Part shown: one piece after another, positions 21,090 through 30,644 of the stretch
How positions within the stretch are numbered: position 1 is the stretch's first letter
How the letters are laid out: the number at the start of each line of letters is the position of its first letter
Notes under the pieces: generated by a model
What the model saw: only the letters and a program-made list of their open reading frames with translations
Databases searched by the model: none
Told to the model about the DNA's origin: nothing
Assembly: GCF_026262505.1 (NCBI RefSeq)
Contig: NC_067206.1
Coordinates: 16,760,641 to 16,824,640, forward strand
Length of the DNA: 64,000 bases
Direction of reading: 5' to 3'
From: Trichomonas vaginalis G3
Lineage: Eukaryota; Parabasalia; Trichomonadida; Trichomonadidae
Made by a program: the position numbers and the translations under genes

Positions 21090-22487
21090 CGATTTTAACA
21101 AAAATATGTAAATAAAATTAATTTTGATGGCAACTTTTTTAAATGACAGATATCAAAATAAAAAACAATAAAAAAATATGTGATATATAATGTATACATC
21201 ATGAATAATATATACAATGATTTTGAAAGCTAAATCTCCACTTTTTAAAATTTTTTATCCTCCTTTTTTCAGGTCCTTGAAAAATGAGTTTTTTTGAAAA
21301 TAAATTGCATAAATAGCATCTCCTTACATGTACCAATGATGTGGTATAAAGAAAATCATGTTAATCGTTCAAAATAATGGGGAAAAAGTTCTTACTGGAA
21401 AAATTTCGAAAAATCGATTTTTTTGATCATTTTTCGAATTCGTCCAAGGAGTTGATTTTATACCTCCAAAGTCTTATATAATATGTAGCTATCTTGATTG
21501 ATGATTAATATTGCATATTGATCAAAAAATATCATTCCTGTAAAGAAAAAAATAAGCTTTTATTAATTAGGAGGATAAGAGTTTTGAGAAAACTCTCTGA
21601 AAAAAATTGAGACTATTTTAATCATCGTAGTGCGCCCTTAAAAAATTTTTTGTAAAGTGTCAAAAATATATATTTGACACTTTACAAAAATTTGCAAATG
21701 CACTTTTGTATCCCACCCGAAATTGGATTCTCGAAAGGAGGTTACGTGTACAATGTTATTCCGTATAATATTGCAATTGTAAACTCCTTTCTAAAGTATC
21801 TTCTTTATAATATAGGGTTGCAAATTTGGAAAAAAAGTGAGAAGTTTCCAATCTCAAAAAAACACAACTTCTAAAAGACGATTATAAAAAAATTATTTTT
21901 TACTTTACATTTTGAAATCCAGAACTTTTTTGGAATTTTTTCGGTGTCTTTCATAACAGCCAATACATACGATAATATATACTGAGCCATTTAAACCATG
22001 ATTTGAGCATCTTTAAGAATTAGCAATGCTAATGACCTAATCGTTGTCTGGAAATTTCATTTGGAAGTTTCCAAAATTCTTGGCTTATTAAATTTGAGAG
22101 AGAATTGGAGAAAATTCAAGGGCTGGAAAAAACATTCACTTTTTGGAAGTTATTAAAATATGTTTTAAAGTGCATTTAGAAACGATATTCTACAACATTT
22201 TATTATAAAAAATTAAATTCAAGAATAAGTTTTTTGAAGCTGTAAAATAATTTTTAATAAAAATGCATAAAATAGTATATTGAACATATTTGGTATCAAA
22301 AAATTGAATAAAGGAAAAAGTTTTTGGAAGTTAATTTGAATTGTTTACATTTTTTTCTTGATCTGGAAGTAAATAAAAATTCACTATTTAATGCATGCTA
22401 TAAAGAGGTCATTCACAATATTTCATGTACACATTATAGTTGATTGAAAGAAAGATTCCCAAAATTTGGAATCTTATTTTGCTTCCT
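21090..22487. other. Intergenic AT-rich DNA with two hairpins
   Basis: No supportable gene. Two hairpins lie at 21643-21692 (stem built on TTTTGTAAAGTGTCAAA, about 21 bp with one gap) and 21732-21790 (stem starting GAAAGGAG, imperfect, 27 bases). The rest is plain AT-rich sequence up to the end of Maverick copy 2. Confidence 0.7.
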
Positions 22488-23172
22488 AAATTAATATACA
22501 TAACAAGGGTACGGCGGCACTGCGTTCCACCTTACCCTAGATATGTGAATTTGACACTTTACGAAACCGTTAACGTATATTTTACAACACAAACGACAAC
22601 ACCAACTTAACCTTAAATATTTACAATGCCGCCAACCACTTCACCTCACTAACGTTTTCACAAACGACTTCACTAATGTAAAAAATAAACGTTCTCACTT
22701 ACAAAAGTATTGCAACTCCTCCCATTGCTGTGCTTCATATAACAGCTCATAATCTTCTGACTCACTTTCTTCTTCATATAGGTCAAAATCACTGTCATAG
22801 TTTATACCTGTAAGTTTTGACAAAGCTAATGAAACACGCTTACCGTTTGTATCATATGCTTGTATAAACTTTCCATTATGCTTGTAGTCATAAACGCTCA
22901 AACTAACTTTACCTTTTCTCCCTCGTATCTGATAGAATGTATTTTCACGAGGAACGAAGAACAAATTCTTGAACTCATGACCGTTGTAGTTTGTTATCTC
23001 AATAGTTTTCGTCATTTATATAAAAATAAAATAAAAAATAAACTTAAAAATTAATGATATCACCACCCTCACACGTATGAAAACATAGCGCAAAAATAAA
23101 TTTAGGGTAGATGGATATATCTAACCCGATTTCTAACCTCTTTTCTACCCTGTTGAATTCATTGCTTTATAA
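22488..23172 (+). repeat. Left terminal inverted repeat of copy 2
   Basis: Reverse complement of 41665-42349 with a handful of differences, mostly near the inner edge (about 23105-23135). The outermost 19 bases, AAATTAATATACATAACAA, precede the GGGTACGGCGG core. It contains a whole 106-residue gene and, at its inner edge, the last codons of the 175-residue gene. Confidence 0.9.
22695..23015 (-). CDS. Terminal-repeat gene, left copy, 106-residue protein
   Basis: It encodes exactly the same protein as 41822-42142 in the other end repeat. It begins MTKTIEITNYNGHEFKNLFF, has a basic middle (RGRKGKVSLSVYDY) and a very acidic C-terminus (about residues 78-98). It is related to the 94-residue protein at 1491-1775. 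Position in both ends gives it two copies per element. Function unknown; small size and charge layout would fit a DNA-end or regulatory protein, which is speculation. Confidence 0.8.
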   Translation of the reverse strand: MTKTIEITNYNGHEFKNLFFVPRENTFYQIRGRKGKVSLSVYDYKHNGKFIQAYDTNGKRVSLALSKLTGINYDSDFDLYEEESESEDYELLYEAQQWEELQYFCK

Positions 23173-23686
23173 CTCTCTTCCTTGGTTTCTTTTTAGTTGC
23201 TTTCTTCACGTCTGTCTCCAACTTGACTGTCTTTCTTCTTCGTCCGTAATGATACCAGTTACTTCCACCAGTCAATGGGTCAAATGGTCTTTCGTAAGGG
23301 TTTCCATACATTCCATAGGGACCATACGGAAGAACTACTGGTGGAGAAGAAACATTTTCTTTAGTTCCATCGACTCTATTTAAATGCATTGTTTCACCTT
23401 TCATCTGGTCATTAAAGTCTTTTGTGTGTTTTGCAAACTCATCGTCCTTTCCTAAAGCATTTTCTGACTCAGTCGCAACCAAATTGGATGCTTTATTTAT
23501 GAGCCCTATTTTATTTAATCTTAACTTCTTTGCAACCCAGCCTCCAATCTTCCCTTTATTTGCATCTAATGTCTTCGAAACCCTTCCTCCACTCATTTTA
23601 TTTACTGCGTCATAAGCTCCAAGTGCTTTTGCTCCAAATGCTAATGCTTTTGTTCCCATTGCGCCTAAAGCTGCCCAAGCTACCAT
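23159..23686 (-). CDS. 175-residue hydrophobic/basic structural-type protein
   Basis: Same protein as 824-1351 apart from about two residues. It has an Ala/Gly-rich hydrophobic N-terminus, a Pro/Gly/Tyr-rich stretch and a Lys/Arg tail. The stop codon falls within the terminal repeat, and the ATG at 23686 directly follows the stop of the 74-residue gene, as in copy 1. Element 3 has a protein of similar size and character at the same relative place near its integrase (61333-61734), also Ala/Gly/Val-rich at the N-terminus. A capsid-interior or membrane-active role is possible; not demonstrated. Confidence 0.8.
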   Translation of the reverse strand: MVAWAALGAMGTKALAFGAKALGAYDAVNKMSGGRVSKTLDANKGKIGGWVAKKLRLNKIGLINKASNLVATESENALGKDDEFAKHTKDFNDQMKGETMHLNRVDGTKENVSSPPVVLPYGPYGMYGNPYERPFDPLTGGSNWYHYGRRRKTVKLETDVKKATKKKPRKRVIKQ

Positions 23687-23911
23687 TTACACCATATTAA
23701 AATCATCTCTCTTCAATATTATCTCATAAAAGTTCTCGTTACTGGAGAAAGTCAATGAAACATAAGCGTTCTCACGGGCTTCGCCCTCACCGCTTTGCGG
23801 TCTATCTAACTTCTTTCTTATATCATCTATACGCTTCAAAATGTCTGAACAATTGCTAACATCTTCTACAACAGTTATTTCATCATGAATGACCTTCAAG
23901 AACAAGCTCAT
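23687..23911 (-). CDS. 74-residue protein with an in-frame GC-rich double hairpin
   Basis: The frame is open and abuts genes on both sides with no spacer. Its middle contains two tiny hairpins, GGGCTTCGCCC (23776-23786) and CCGCTTTGCGG (23790-23800), in frame and adding residues of the type DRPQSGEGEARE. The counterpart in copy 1 (627-823) lacks this segment. No known domain; the C-terminal NFYEIILKRDDF is conserved between copies. Confidence 0.65.
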   Translation of the reverse strand: MSLFLKVIHDEITVVEDVSNCSDILKRIDDIRKKLDRPQSGEGEARENAYVSLTFSSNENFYEIILKRDDFNMV

Positions 23912-24793
23912 TTAATATGCTATTAAAATCATCTCAATAATGAGTCCATCCTTTCCGTCTTTGGGTAGCACAACATCTTTCATTGAAGAAGGTTCGACAA
24001 GTCTTATGTTAAACTTACTGACAAAGTTTGTTATACTATAATGCTTCGGCGGCGAATACATGTAGTTTGAAAGACATAATATAGATTCTTCAGCAAATTC
24101 ACTTATACTGGATTTTATAACAATGTTCTCACGAGACCAAATACCACCAATTGACAATCTTGTAAGCAATCCTGCTGAACCTTCTACTGTAAACGTCGAT
24201 GGTAACATTCCACGAAGGTCATCTATTGACATCGTTGAGCCACTGTATTTAAATATTTTCTTAAAGCAATCGTCATTATCTAACCATGCAATAGCTTTGA
24301 AGTTTTCATTCGAATATACATCTGCTTCATTAAATGTAAATCCTGACTTCTTTGCAGAGATGACTTTAAAATCTATTGAGTTTGTTTCAAAATTATATGC
24401 TATGGTAACTTCTGAAGGTAATGGATGTCCTTCCGCAGTAAGTTGTTCTCTCACTACCGTTTGAAGCTTTGTGTTGAAAACTTTCATGTCATCTCCTGTA
24501 TCTAAGTTCACATACACAGCAACAGGGAAACTATCTTGCTTCTTTGTTTCATCATTATATCTCAAAACATTAAAGTTCTTCAATAATATTGTTCTTCCTG
24601 CTGGAATACTTCGAACCTGTCTTATTTCAATAGCTTTCTCACCTCCTACATACTCTACCCAGTGTCTTGGATATTCATAAGTATACTGACTTTCTTGAAT
24701 TTTGGTTGGTTTCATCATAACATGTTCATAGTATATCTTTATACTCTTGTCAGTTAGACTCGGTGCTATGTTCTGAATATTTCTGACTTGCAT
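23912..24793 (-). CDS. Structural-type protein, 293 residues
   Basis: The start is taken at the ATG at 24793, because the longer frame begins without a clear ATG inside the neighbouring ATPase gene. The C-terminal half (GGIWSRENIVIKSS ... LIIEMILIAY) aligns with the end of the 285-residue protein at 37690-38547 (PGIWDRKQAILYSN ... LYIEAQLL), so the two are paralogues. Both are beta-rich by eye, with alternating hydrophobic residues. In Mavericks, paired structural genes next to the ATPase are usually minor capsid or vertex proteins; that role is inferred. It is divergently transcribed from the ATPase with only 16 bp between start codons. Confidence 0.75.
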   Translation of the reverse strand: MQVRNIQNIAPSLTDKSIKIYYEHVMMKPTKIQESQYTYEYPRHWVEYVGGEKAIEIRQVRSIPAGRTILLKNFNVLRYNDETKKQDSFPVAVYVNLDTGDDMKVFNTKLQTVVREQLTAEGHPLPSEVTIAYNFETNSIDFKVISAKKSGFTFNEADVYSNENFKAIAWLDNDDCFKKIFKYSGSTMSIDDLRGMLPSTFTVEGSAGLLTRLSIGGIWSRENIVIKSSISEFAEESILCLSNYMYSPPKHYSITNFVSKFNIRLVEPSSMKDVVLPKDGKDGLIIEMILIAY

Positions 24794-24813
24794 TTTTAAT
24801 GGAGATAAAATGA
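24794..24813. promoter_or_regulatory. Divergent core promoter, 16-bp gap
   Basis: The plus-strand start codon context AAATGA (24808-24813) reads TCATTT on the minus strand, an initiator whose A lies 18 bases before the minus-strand ATG at 24793. Confidence 0.55.
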
Positions 24814-25697
24814 AGCTTTTAATACATGACGTAGATGAAGACATGAATGAAAGCAGTGAAAAGCTCAACAGTTCTCTCATTCTTCCTTTCAGTAAGGACT
24901 ATGAGTTCTGTTCAAATGGTGTGTATTTCTATTGTGGAAAGATGGGTTCAGGTAAGACATTTAACCTCATTCGTCATATACTCATAACAGAGCGTTTAGG
25001 AAACGACTCTTACTATGACCAAATCATTATATCAGCAACTTCAGACTCTATGGATTCAACAGCGAAAACATTTATGTCAAAAGTTCAAGCCTCTGTCGTT
25101 AAAGTTCCAGACAGTGAACTCATTGAATTTCTTCAACGTTACATTCGACGTAAGAGGAAATATTATGCTATCGTAGAGTTCATACAGTCAGGAATGCAAA
25201 AGACTTCTGAGGAGATGGAAAGAATTATTGACAAACACCACTTACGTCAATACTCAGGAGTTTACGATATGAAACGACTTACAAACTACATTCTGTCAAA
25301 ACTTTCAAAATACCCCTTCAAAAAATATCCATCAAACACTTTATTAGTTTGTGACGACTTCGCTGGTAAAGGTTTAGTGTCAAAGCCTGACTCACCATTA
25401 GCTAACATCATAACTAAAGTCAGACATTACCATTTAACTGTAGCAATACTTATGCAAACATGGCGTTTCCTTGCTTTAAACATAAAACGTCTCATAACTG
25501 ACTTCGTTATCTTTCAAGGTTTCTCACGCTATGATATTGAACTCATTTGGAAACAGTCAGGTATAACATTACCTTTTGAAGAAATTTGGGAAGCATATAA
25601 GTCTCTCATCTCTCCTCGTTCATACCTTGAGATTCATATCATGACTAATACCATTAAAGTCAAAAATATTCCATGGGAACGACCAACATTGTTTTAA
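24810..25697 (+). CDS. Packaging ATPase (FtsK/HerA-A32 type)
   Basis: A 295-residue P-loop ATPase. Walker A is CGKMGSGKTFN (about residues 42-52) and Walker B is LLVCDDFAGKG (about 178-188), followed by ITKVRHYHLTVAILMQTW, a sensor-like strand typical of the A32/FtsK-HerA packaging family. Such enzymes pump DNA into capsids of Polintons, adenovirus-like and nucleocytoplasmic viruses. It is homologous to 53600-54475 in element 3. The 3' end overlaps the convergent gene at 25694 by four bases. The frame is open throughout. Confidence 0.85.
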   Translation: MKLLIHDVDEDMNESSEKLNSSLILPFSKDYEFCSNGVYFYCGKMGSGKTFNLIRHILITERLGNDSYYDQIIISATSDSMDSTAKTFMSKVQASVVKVPDSELIEFLQRYIRRKRKYYAIVEFIQSGMQKTSEEMERIIDKHHLRQYSGVYDMKRLTNYILSKLSKYPFKKYPSNTLLVCDDFAGKGLVSKPDSPLANIITKVRHYHLTVAILMQTWRFLALNIKRLITDFVIFQGFSRYDIELIWKQSGITLPFEEIWEAYKSLISPRSYLEIHIMTNTIKVKNIPWERPTLF

Positions 25698-26095
25698 AGT
25701 TTAACCTTCAATTGACTGATGGTAAACAAATTCCATGCATCTCTGTCGCCATTTCTGTTAATATTTTTGCTGTCATTCATATCATCCACTTCCCCATCCG
25801 TTAGCTTTTGAGGATATGCGTTAGAATAGCTGTTCTTAAATGAAGGCTTTTCACCTTTGAGAGCATAAACTCTATAACTTTCTGCATACTTTATGTTTGA
25901 ACCTCCTGAGCCATCATTGACATAAATTTTTATAGGCTTCCACCCTTTGTTCATGTTCTTGCTTCTTACCTTAGCTCTTTTGTTCAGTAGTTCTACATCT
26001 TTATACACAGCACCTGTCTCAGTGAATTCAACAATATTTTCATTCGTTAGCTTTACATTCAAACCCTTGTCGAGTATATTGTTCATTTCATACAT
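25694..26095 (-). CDS. Hypothetical Maverick protein, 133 residues
   Basis: The start is set at the ATG at 26095, outside the divergent gene at 26121; the longer frame would overlap it. The protein has a KGWKPIKIYVNDGSGGSN stretch and a Lys/Asn/Ser-rich C-terminal half. No motif recognised. It sits between the ATPase and the 213-residue gene, both on the other strand. Confidence 0.6.
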   Translation of the reverse strand: MYEMNNILDKGLNVKLTNENIVEFTETGAVYKDVELLNKRAKVRSKNMNKGWKPIKIYVNDGSGGSNIKYAESYRVYALKGEKPSFKNSYSNAYPQKLTDGEVDDMNDSKNINRNGDRDAWNLFTISQLKVKL

Positions 26096-26124
26096 ATAAA
26101 AGGTTTTTATTCTATATGAAATGA
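26096..26124. promoter_or_regulatory. Divergent core promoter, 25-bp gap
   Basis: AAATGA at 26119-26124, the plus-strand start codon context, is TCATTT on the minus strand, about 27 bases before the minus-strand ATG. Confidence 0.5.
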
Positions 26125-26762
26125 GAAGCAAATCCATCTTAGCTGGTGCCGTTAATGTTCCAATTGAACCAACATCAAATGTTGACTCACGAACGACAAA
26201 CAATATTGTCATAAAGAACTATAGTTCGGAGTGTTTGAAAGAAAAAGAACCAGAACTTAAATCGGGACCTTCGGTCTTGGAGCATGGCGCCGTGAATTTA
26301 AACACAGCTTCAAACGCTAACGCTACATCAGATGTTAAGTTAGAGTATCCACCACTGGACCAAGTTCTTTCAAGAGAAGCCAACGACAACCCTTACACAA
26401 ATGTTCAAACAAATCCTTCAGATAACGTAGACCATTACCTTCTTCAGTTATACCAAACAATTTTACTCAAAGACGATAAGAAGCTTTTGACAAATCTTAT
26501 AAGTAAGAACCAAATAATTCTAACAAAGGAGGACCTTGAAAATGTTATCTCACGAATAACAGGGAAACAATGTGTCATTGACTATCTCGACCCTGAAATC
26601 GAATGCTGTGGTCAAACTCCACTATTCATGAAAATAGGTAACATCCGCATCATTGAAACACCAGGAACTACAGGAGTTGAGTTTAAGTATAAATATTCGA
26701 ATGAATATACAAAACTTTCAACAGAATATAAACTTTGCTTGAAATATGTTTTAGTAAATTAA
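26121..26762 (+). CDS. Maverick conserved protein, 213 residues
   Basis: The N-terminal 90 residues are low-complexity (Asn, Ser, Pro). The C-terminal domain carries LDPEIECCGQTPLF and VEFKYKYS, matching IEPDISCCGVSYNA and LNLKYSF in the 193-residue protein of element 3 (49750-50331). In both elements it neighbours the same two small genes. The conserved CC pair might bind metal or a disulphide partner. Function unknown; a conserved core protein of trichomonad Mavericks. Confidence 0.7.
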   Translation: MRSKSILAGAVNVPIEPTSNVDSRTTNNIVIKNYSSECLKEKEPELKSGPSVLEHGAVNLNTASNANATSDVKLEYPPLDQVLSREANDNPYTNVQTNPSDNVDHYLLQLYQTILLKDDKKLLTNLISKNQIILTKEDLENVISRITGKQCVIDYLDPEIECCGQTPLFMKIGNIRIIETPGTTGVEFKYKYSNEYTKLSTEYKLCLKYVLVN

Positions 26763-26998
26763 AGCAATTTGTAATATCTATCCAAAACTTCTTCAACAGT
26801 ATCGAACTCATCTTCATAATGCAAACCTAATCTTATTGACTTGGTGCAGTTTTCACTAACACAATATTTTTCTGTTCTCTTGACTGACATAACTAACTCA
26901 TTTGTTTCATCAAACAGCAACAACCAAAGTTCATGACCTAATACATAACATTCATACTTTATATTTTTAGCTCTGAGTTCTCTTGTAAGCTGTTGCAT
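26759..26998 (-). CDS. Small conserved Maverick protein, 79 residues
   Basis: Alpha/beta-looking protein similar in length and pattern to 50338-50568 of element 3: an N-terminal Leu-rich helix, a central strand with a VKRTEKYCV or VDKGKFYVF type segment, and an acidic C-terminal helix ending in an EEVLDRYYKLL-like motif. It overlaps the end of the 213-residue gene by four bases and the end of the 254-residue gene by 40 bases in another frame. Confidence 0.65.
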   Translation of the reverse strand: MQQLTRELRAKNIKYECYVLGHELWLLLFDETNELVMSVKRTEKYCVSENCTKSIRLGLHYEDEFDTVEEVLDRYYKLL

Positions 26999-27723
26999 TT
27001 AATATTTTCTAAAAAGTCAACTTCAACAGTCATTCGCACTGGTGCCTTCAGTTCTACAGGCTCTCCTTGAAAGTCAACAAGTCTGAATTGCATGTCTTTC
27101 AAATTATGAGGACTAATGCGAACCCATTTACCTAAATGAGTTGCTATGACAGGAACGTTTGGAATGAACATTGAATTTACTTCATAACAGAAAGACTTAT
27201 ATTCTACTGAACCTTTACTATTAACTCCTGAAATACCTGTGACATTAGCTATTTTTGACTCAATGTACAAACAGTTGCCATAACATACATATGGAACAGA
27301 TTTCATCTCAATCGTTTTGTCAACACTTTTCAAAGGAAATGTCATATGGTATGCACCCAGAAGCAATTGAACTCTATGACTCATTCTTGGTATCTTAAAC
27401 TCTTTCTCGCTGCTGAACTTCAATGTTCCCTCAGAAGAGAGTTCGACATCTATGTTGTCAATAGTTTCTTCATTTATGAGAGTATCCATGACTCCAACAA
27501 TTTTATCTATTCTATACCCAGCTCTGTTAGGAAATGTTATAACACTTCTTTTGTCATCTATTTCAATCTCTATGAAATCTGTTTCATCTGTTATGACAAA
27601 AGTTGCGATAGTATTGAAGTCAACAACTCTGAAAGCAAGCGCTTCATTCTGAAGACCTAAGTTTGTTTGTAGCTTTACTGTCCCGTATTCGTTTGGGTCT
27701 GTACTTTGCAAATAGAACAACAT
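26959..27723 (-). CDS. Putative minor capsid (jelly-roll-like) protein, 254 residues
   Basis: Beta-rich by eye throughout. The C-terminal RLVDFQGEPVELKAPVRMTV parallels TLVDANFVPVKLLCPMYLSM near the end of the 265-residue protein of element 3 (50579-51376). The pairing in two otherwise diverged elements suggests a conserved virion role, perhaps the vertex protein, but I cannot identify the fold from sequence alone. It starts 17 bp from the divergent tail-fibre-like gene. Confidence 0.6.
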   Translation of the reverse strand: MLFYLQSTDPNEYGTVKLQTNLGLQNEALAFRVVDFNTIATFVITDETDFIEIEIDDKRSVITFPNRAGYRIDKIVGVMDTLINEETIDNIDVELSSEGTLKFSSEKEFKIPRMSHRVQLLLGAYHMTFPLKSVDKTIEMKSVPYVCYGNCLYIESKIANVTGISGVNSKGSVEYKSFCYEVNSMFIPNVPVIATHLGKWVRISPHNLKDMQFRLVDFQGEPVELKAPVRMTVEVDFLENIKCNSLQENSELKI

Positions 27724-27744
27724 TTTATTCTCATTAAAATATGA
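27724..27744. promoter_or_regulatory. Divergent core promoter, 17-bp gap
   Basis: On the plus strand TCATTA (27731-27736) precedes the ATG at 27741 by 10 bases. On the minus strand TCATAT, the complement of ATATGA over the plus start codon (27739-27744), lies 19 bases before the ATG at 27723. Each gene thus has its own initiator. Confidence 0.6.
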
Positions 27745-30604
27745 CTATTGCTGCATATGCGTATGAAACAAATGAAGCAAGAAGAGCACATGAACTAGTA
27801 AACGAAAACTCAACTTTAACCATTGAAGGCAATGATTTAGTCATTGACGATGGAAAAACTAAAAAAGTCATTGATTTCGATACTTTTAACACTTATGACC
27901 CATTCATTACAACAAGCAAGGTTCCCATCATAAATGATGGAACGGTGCAATATATAAATTCTACAGTAGATGCCTCATTAGTGAAAGTATTAAATGTTCT
28001 CATTGAATTGTTAAAGAGCTTTCGATTTGACGACAACATTAAATGCCTAAAGAATTTAGTCATGAATGAGAAACAAATTCTCGGCGTTGCTGGTAGCAGT
28101 AATGATGTACACCTTATGACATTAGAATATTATAACGAACATAAAGATGAACTGAAAGGAGAGAAGGGTGACACCGGACCTCAAGGACCACAAGGAATAC
28201 AAGGAATACAAGGAATACAAGGACCTCAAGGCGAAAACGGTTTGGATGGTGAAGATGGAAAGGATGGAAAAACTGCTAAATCATGGATATGGAACCTTAT
28301 AAATACTGGTTTAACAGCTGCTTCATATGGAGTTCTTCAATACCAAATCGGAAAGATATGGGCAGTACTTGGTGAAGAAGTTTTAGATGACGTTAAAAAT
28401 GCTTTGAACTTCATTTCAAATGGTTCGGATACTATTAAAACTTTATCTGGTTGGATGCAAGAAACAAGGAGTCAAATAGATACTGTAAGACGTATAGCAA
28501 ACAATGCACGTACGGGATTGGATACTTTACGAGAAGCACAAAATACACTAAAGGAAGCAAATGATATTCTTGGCTCAGTATCAGACATGCATGAAGATTG
28601 GCTTAAAGGTATTGACAAATCTTTAAAAATCACAGTCAGTCTATTGCTGACTACAAGAAAAGTATAGATTTTTTACATAGTGCTATGGACGTCCATGATG
28701 GAAGCATAAGGAACTTACTTAATGCTAACAATAACTTACCAGGAACTATTAAAGCATTTATAAAGTCCTTTGTAAAACCTGGTGCTCTAACATTTAGGTC
28801 TTTGAGAGCAAGAGCATTGAAGTCAAGAGATGCAGAAACTCCAACAGAACCTACAGAAGGAACTGAAACACAGAAACTCCAGAAGAACCACCAAAACCAA
28901 CAGCTAATGAAATATTGTTCGAATATTTTCCAAGGTACTCTGTTCTCATTGCATACATTCAAGAAATACTTAAGAAAGCAGACCTTGACTTTAGGAGATG
29001 ATGAAAGTTCTGTATATCTTTCGTTCCAGTTTCAAATAGCAGAACTTTTGAGACAGATATGCTTAATGTATGACAACATCTCTGATTTCACAAGATATGA
29101 TGACGACCATGACCCCGAACACGGTGAAGAAGAAGTTTTACAAACATCCATTAAGACAGGAAAGGTTTTAACTCAAAGTCTCATTATTGACACCAAAGAT
29201 GGCGAAGTGGACGTTCTTCAAGAGCTGAAGAAAAATACTTCTGAAGGAGGTGGTGGTAGGCATGAACTTGAAATAAATGAGATAGAAGAGAAATTAGCCG
29301 AAAAAGCAGATAAAAACCATGTTCATTATATAAGTTCAGACGAACAGATTATAACGGACTACCATGGATATTTAACACAGGATGAAAAAGTGAAGACAGA
29401 AGATGTTAATGAAAGAAGATATAAATTCATTCGTGCTAAAGGTTATGACATAAGCTGTACTGTACAGTATGACACAGGTAAAGCACCAGAAGCATTTGGT
29501 TATAACGATGAAATTTATGCTTCATACTTCTCTGTTAACGGTGTATTAGTTGAACCAAGATTTACTTTGAGAGTTAAGGCAAAAATAACTTTTGAAGATG
29601 CTATTAAAAGTAAAGCTGACAAAGATGAACTTGACGCAACGAACAAAGTTTTGAAATCTCATAAACACAATATCTCCGATATAAATGAACTTCAAGCTAC
29701 ATTAAATAGTAAAGCTGACAAGAACCATACACATAAATCCTTCACTATTGTTAGAGCAGACGACATAATATTGAACTATACCCTTGGTTCAAGTGCACCT
29801 TTAGAGAATCCGAGTACAAGCGTAAAAGATACTCTTAACAATTTAGATAACAGTTGCAGGAATATCGAAGACCATGCCAGAAACTTTGAAGCATACGAAC
29901 TACCAGCAATGTTAGATAAGAAAGCTGACAAAGAACATACACATAAATCATTCACTACTGTTAGAGCAGACGACATAATATTGAACTATACCCTTGGTTC
30001 AAGTGCACCTTTAGAGAATCCGAGTACAAGCGTAAAAGATACTCTTAACAATTTAGATAACAGTTGCAGGAATATCGAAGACCATGCCAGAAACTTTGAA
30101 GCATATGAACTACCAGCAATGTTAGATAAGAAAGCCGACAAAACAGAGCTTCAAACATTAAAGACTGAAATACTTCAAACCATATATCCTGTTGGTTCTA
30201 TTTATACGTCAATGAATTCAACAAATCCAGCAACAGTTTTAGGTTTTGGTACGTGGAAGCAGATTGTAGATAAATTCTTATACTGTGCTAAATATTCAAA
30301 GCAAAACAGGAGGTTTCGAAAAGAATTAAAGAAGCAACTTACCACCCACACACTCATACAAGGAACTACAAACTTTTCTGGCGACCATAGCCACTCATTA
30401 AGAGACCACCCATTATACAACTCAGAGTATGAAGCTGGCAATGACGTTTTATCTCCATCTTATAACAATTCAGCAAAAAAGACTTTTCGACCAACTGAAC
30501 CAGGAGGAAATCATGTCCATACTTTCACAACAAATCCAACAGGCTCGGGTGCAGATTATATGCCACCATTTGTGACTATATTCGCATGGTACCGCGTTCA
30601 ATGA
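27741..30604 (+). pseudogene. Phage-tail-fibre-like protein locus with collagen-like repeats
   Basis: N-terminal domain of about 135 residues; collagen-like Gly-X-Y repeats (GEKGDTGPQGPQGIQG, about 28155-28275); helical coiled-coil stretch with heptad-like ADANNARTGLDTL character; ADKNHTHKS-type repeats; an exact-looking internal duplication of about 220 bp (29740-30140); and a C-terminal domain with PVGSIYTSMNSTNPATVLG, GTWKQIVDKFLYC, SGDHSHSL and YMPPFVTIFAWYRVQ. The last block is the signature of phage tail-collar/short-tail-fibre tips. Element 3 has a relative at 62705-64000. It would be a host- or cell-binding fibre. The locus is broken, with about one break. Confidence 0.75.
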
Positions 30605-30644
30605 ACGCGCTTGAGCCTAGAATAAAATCTTTAACTTTACATAA

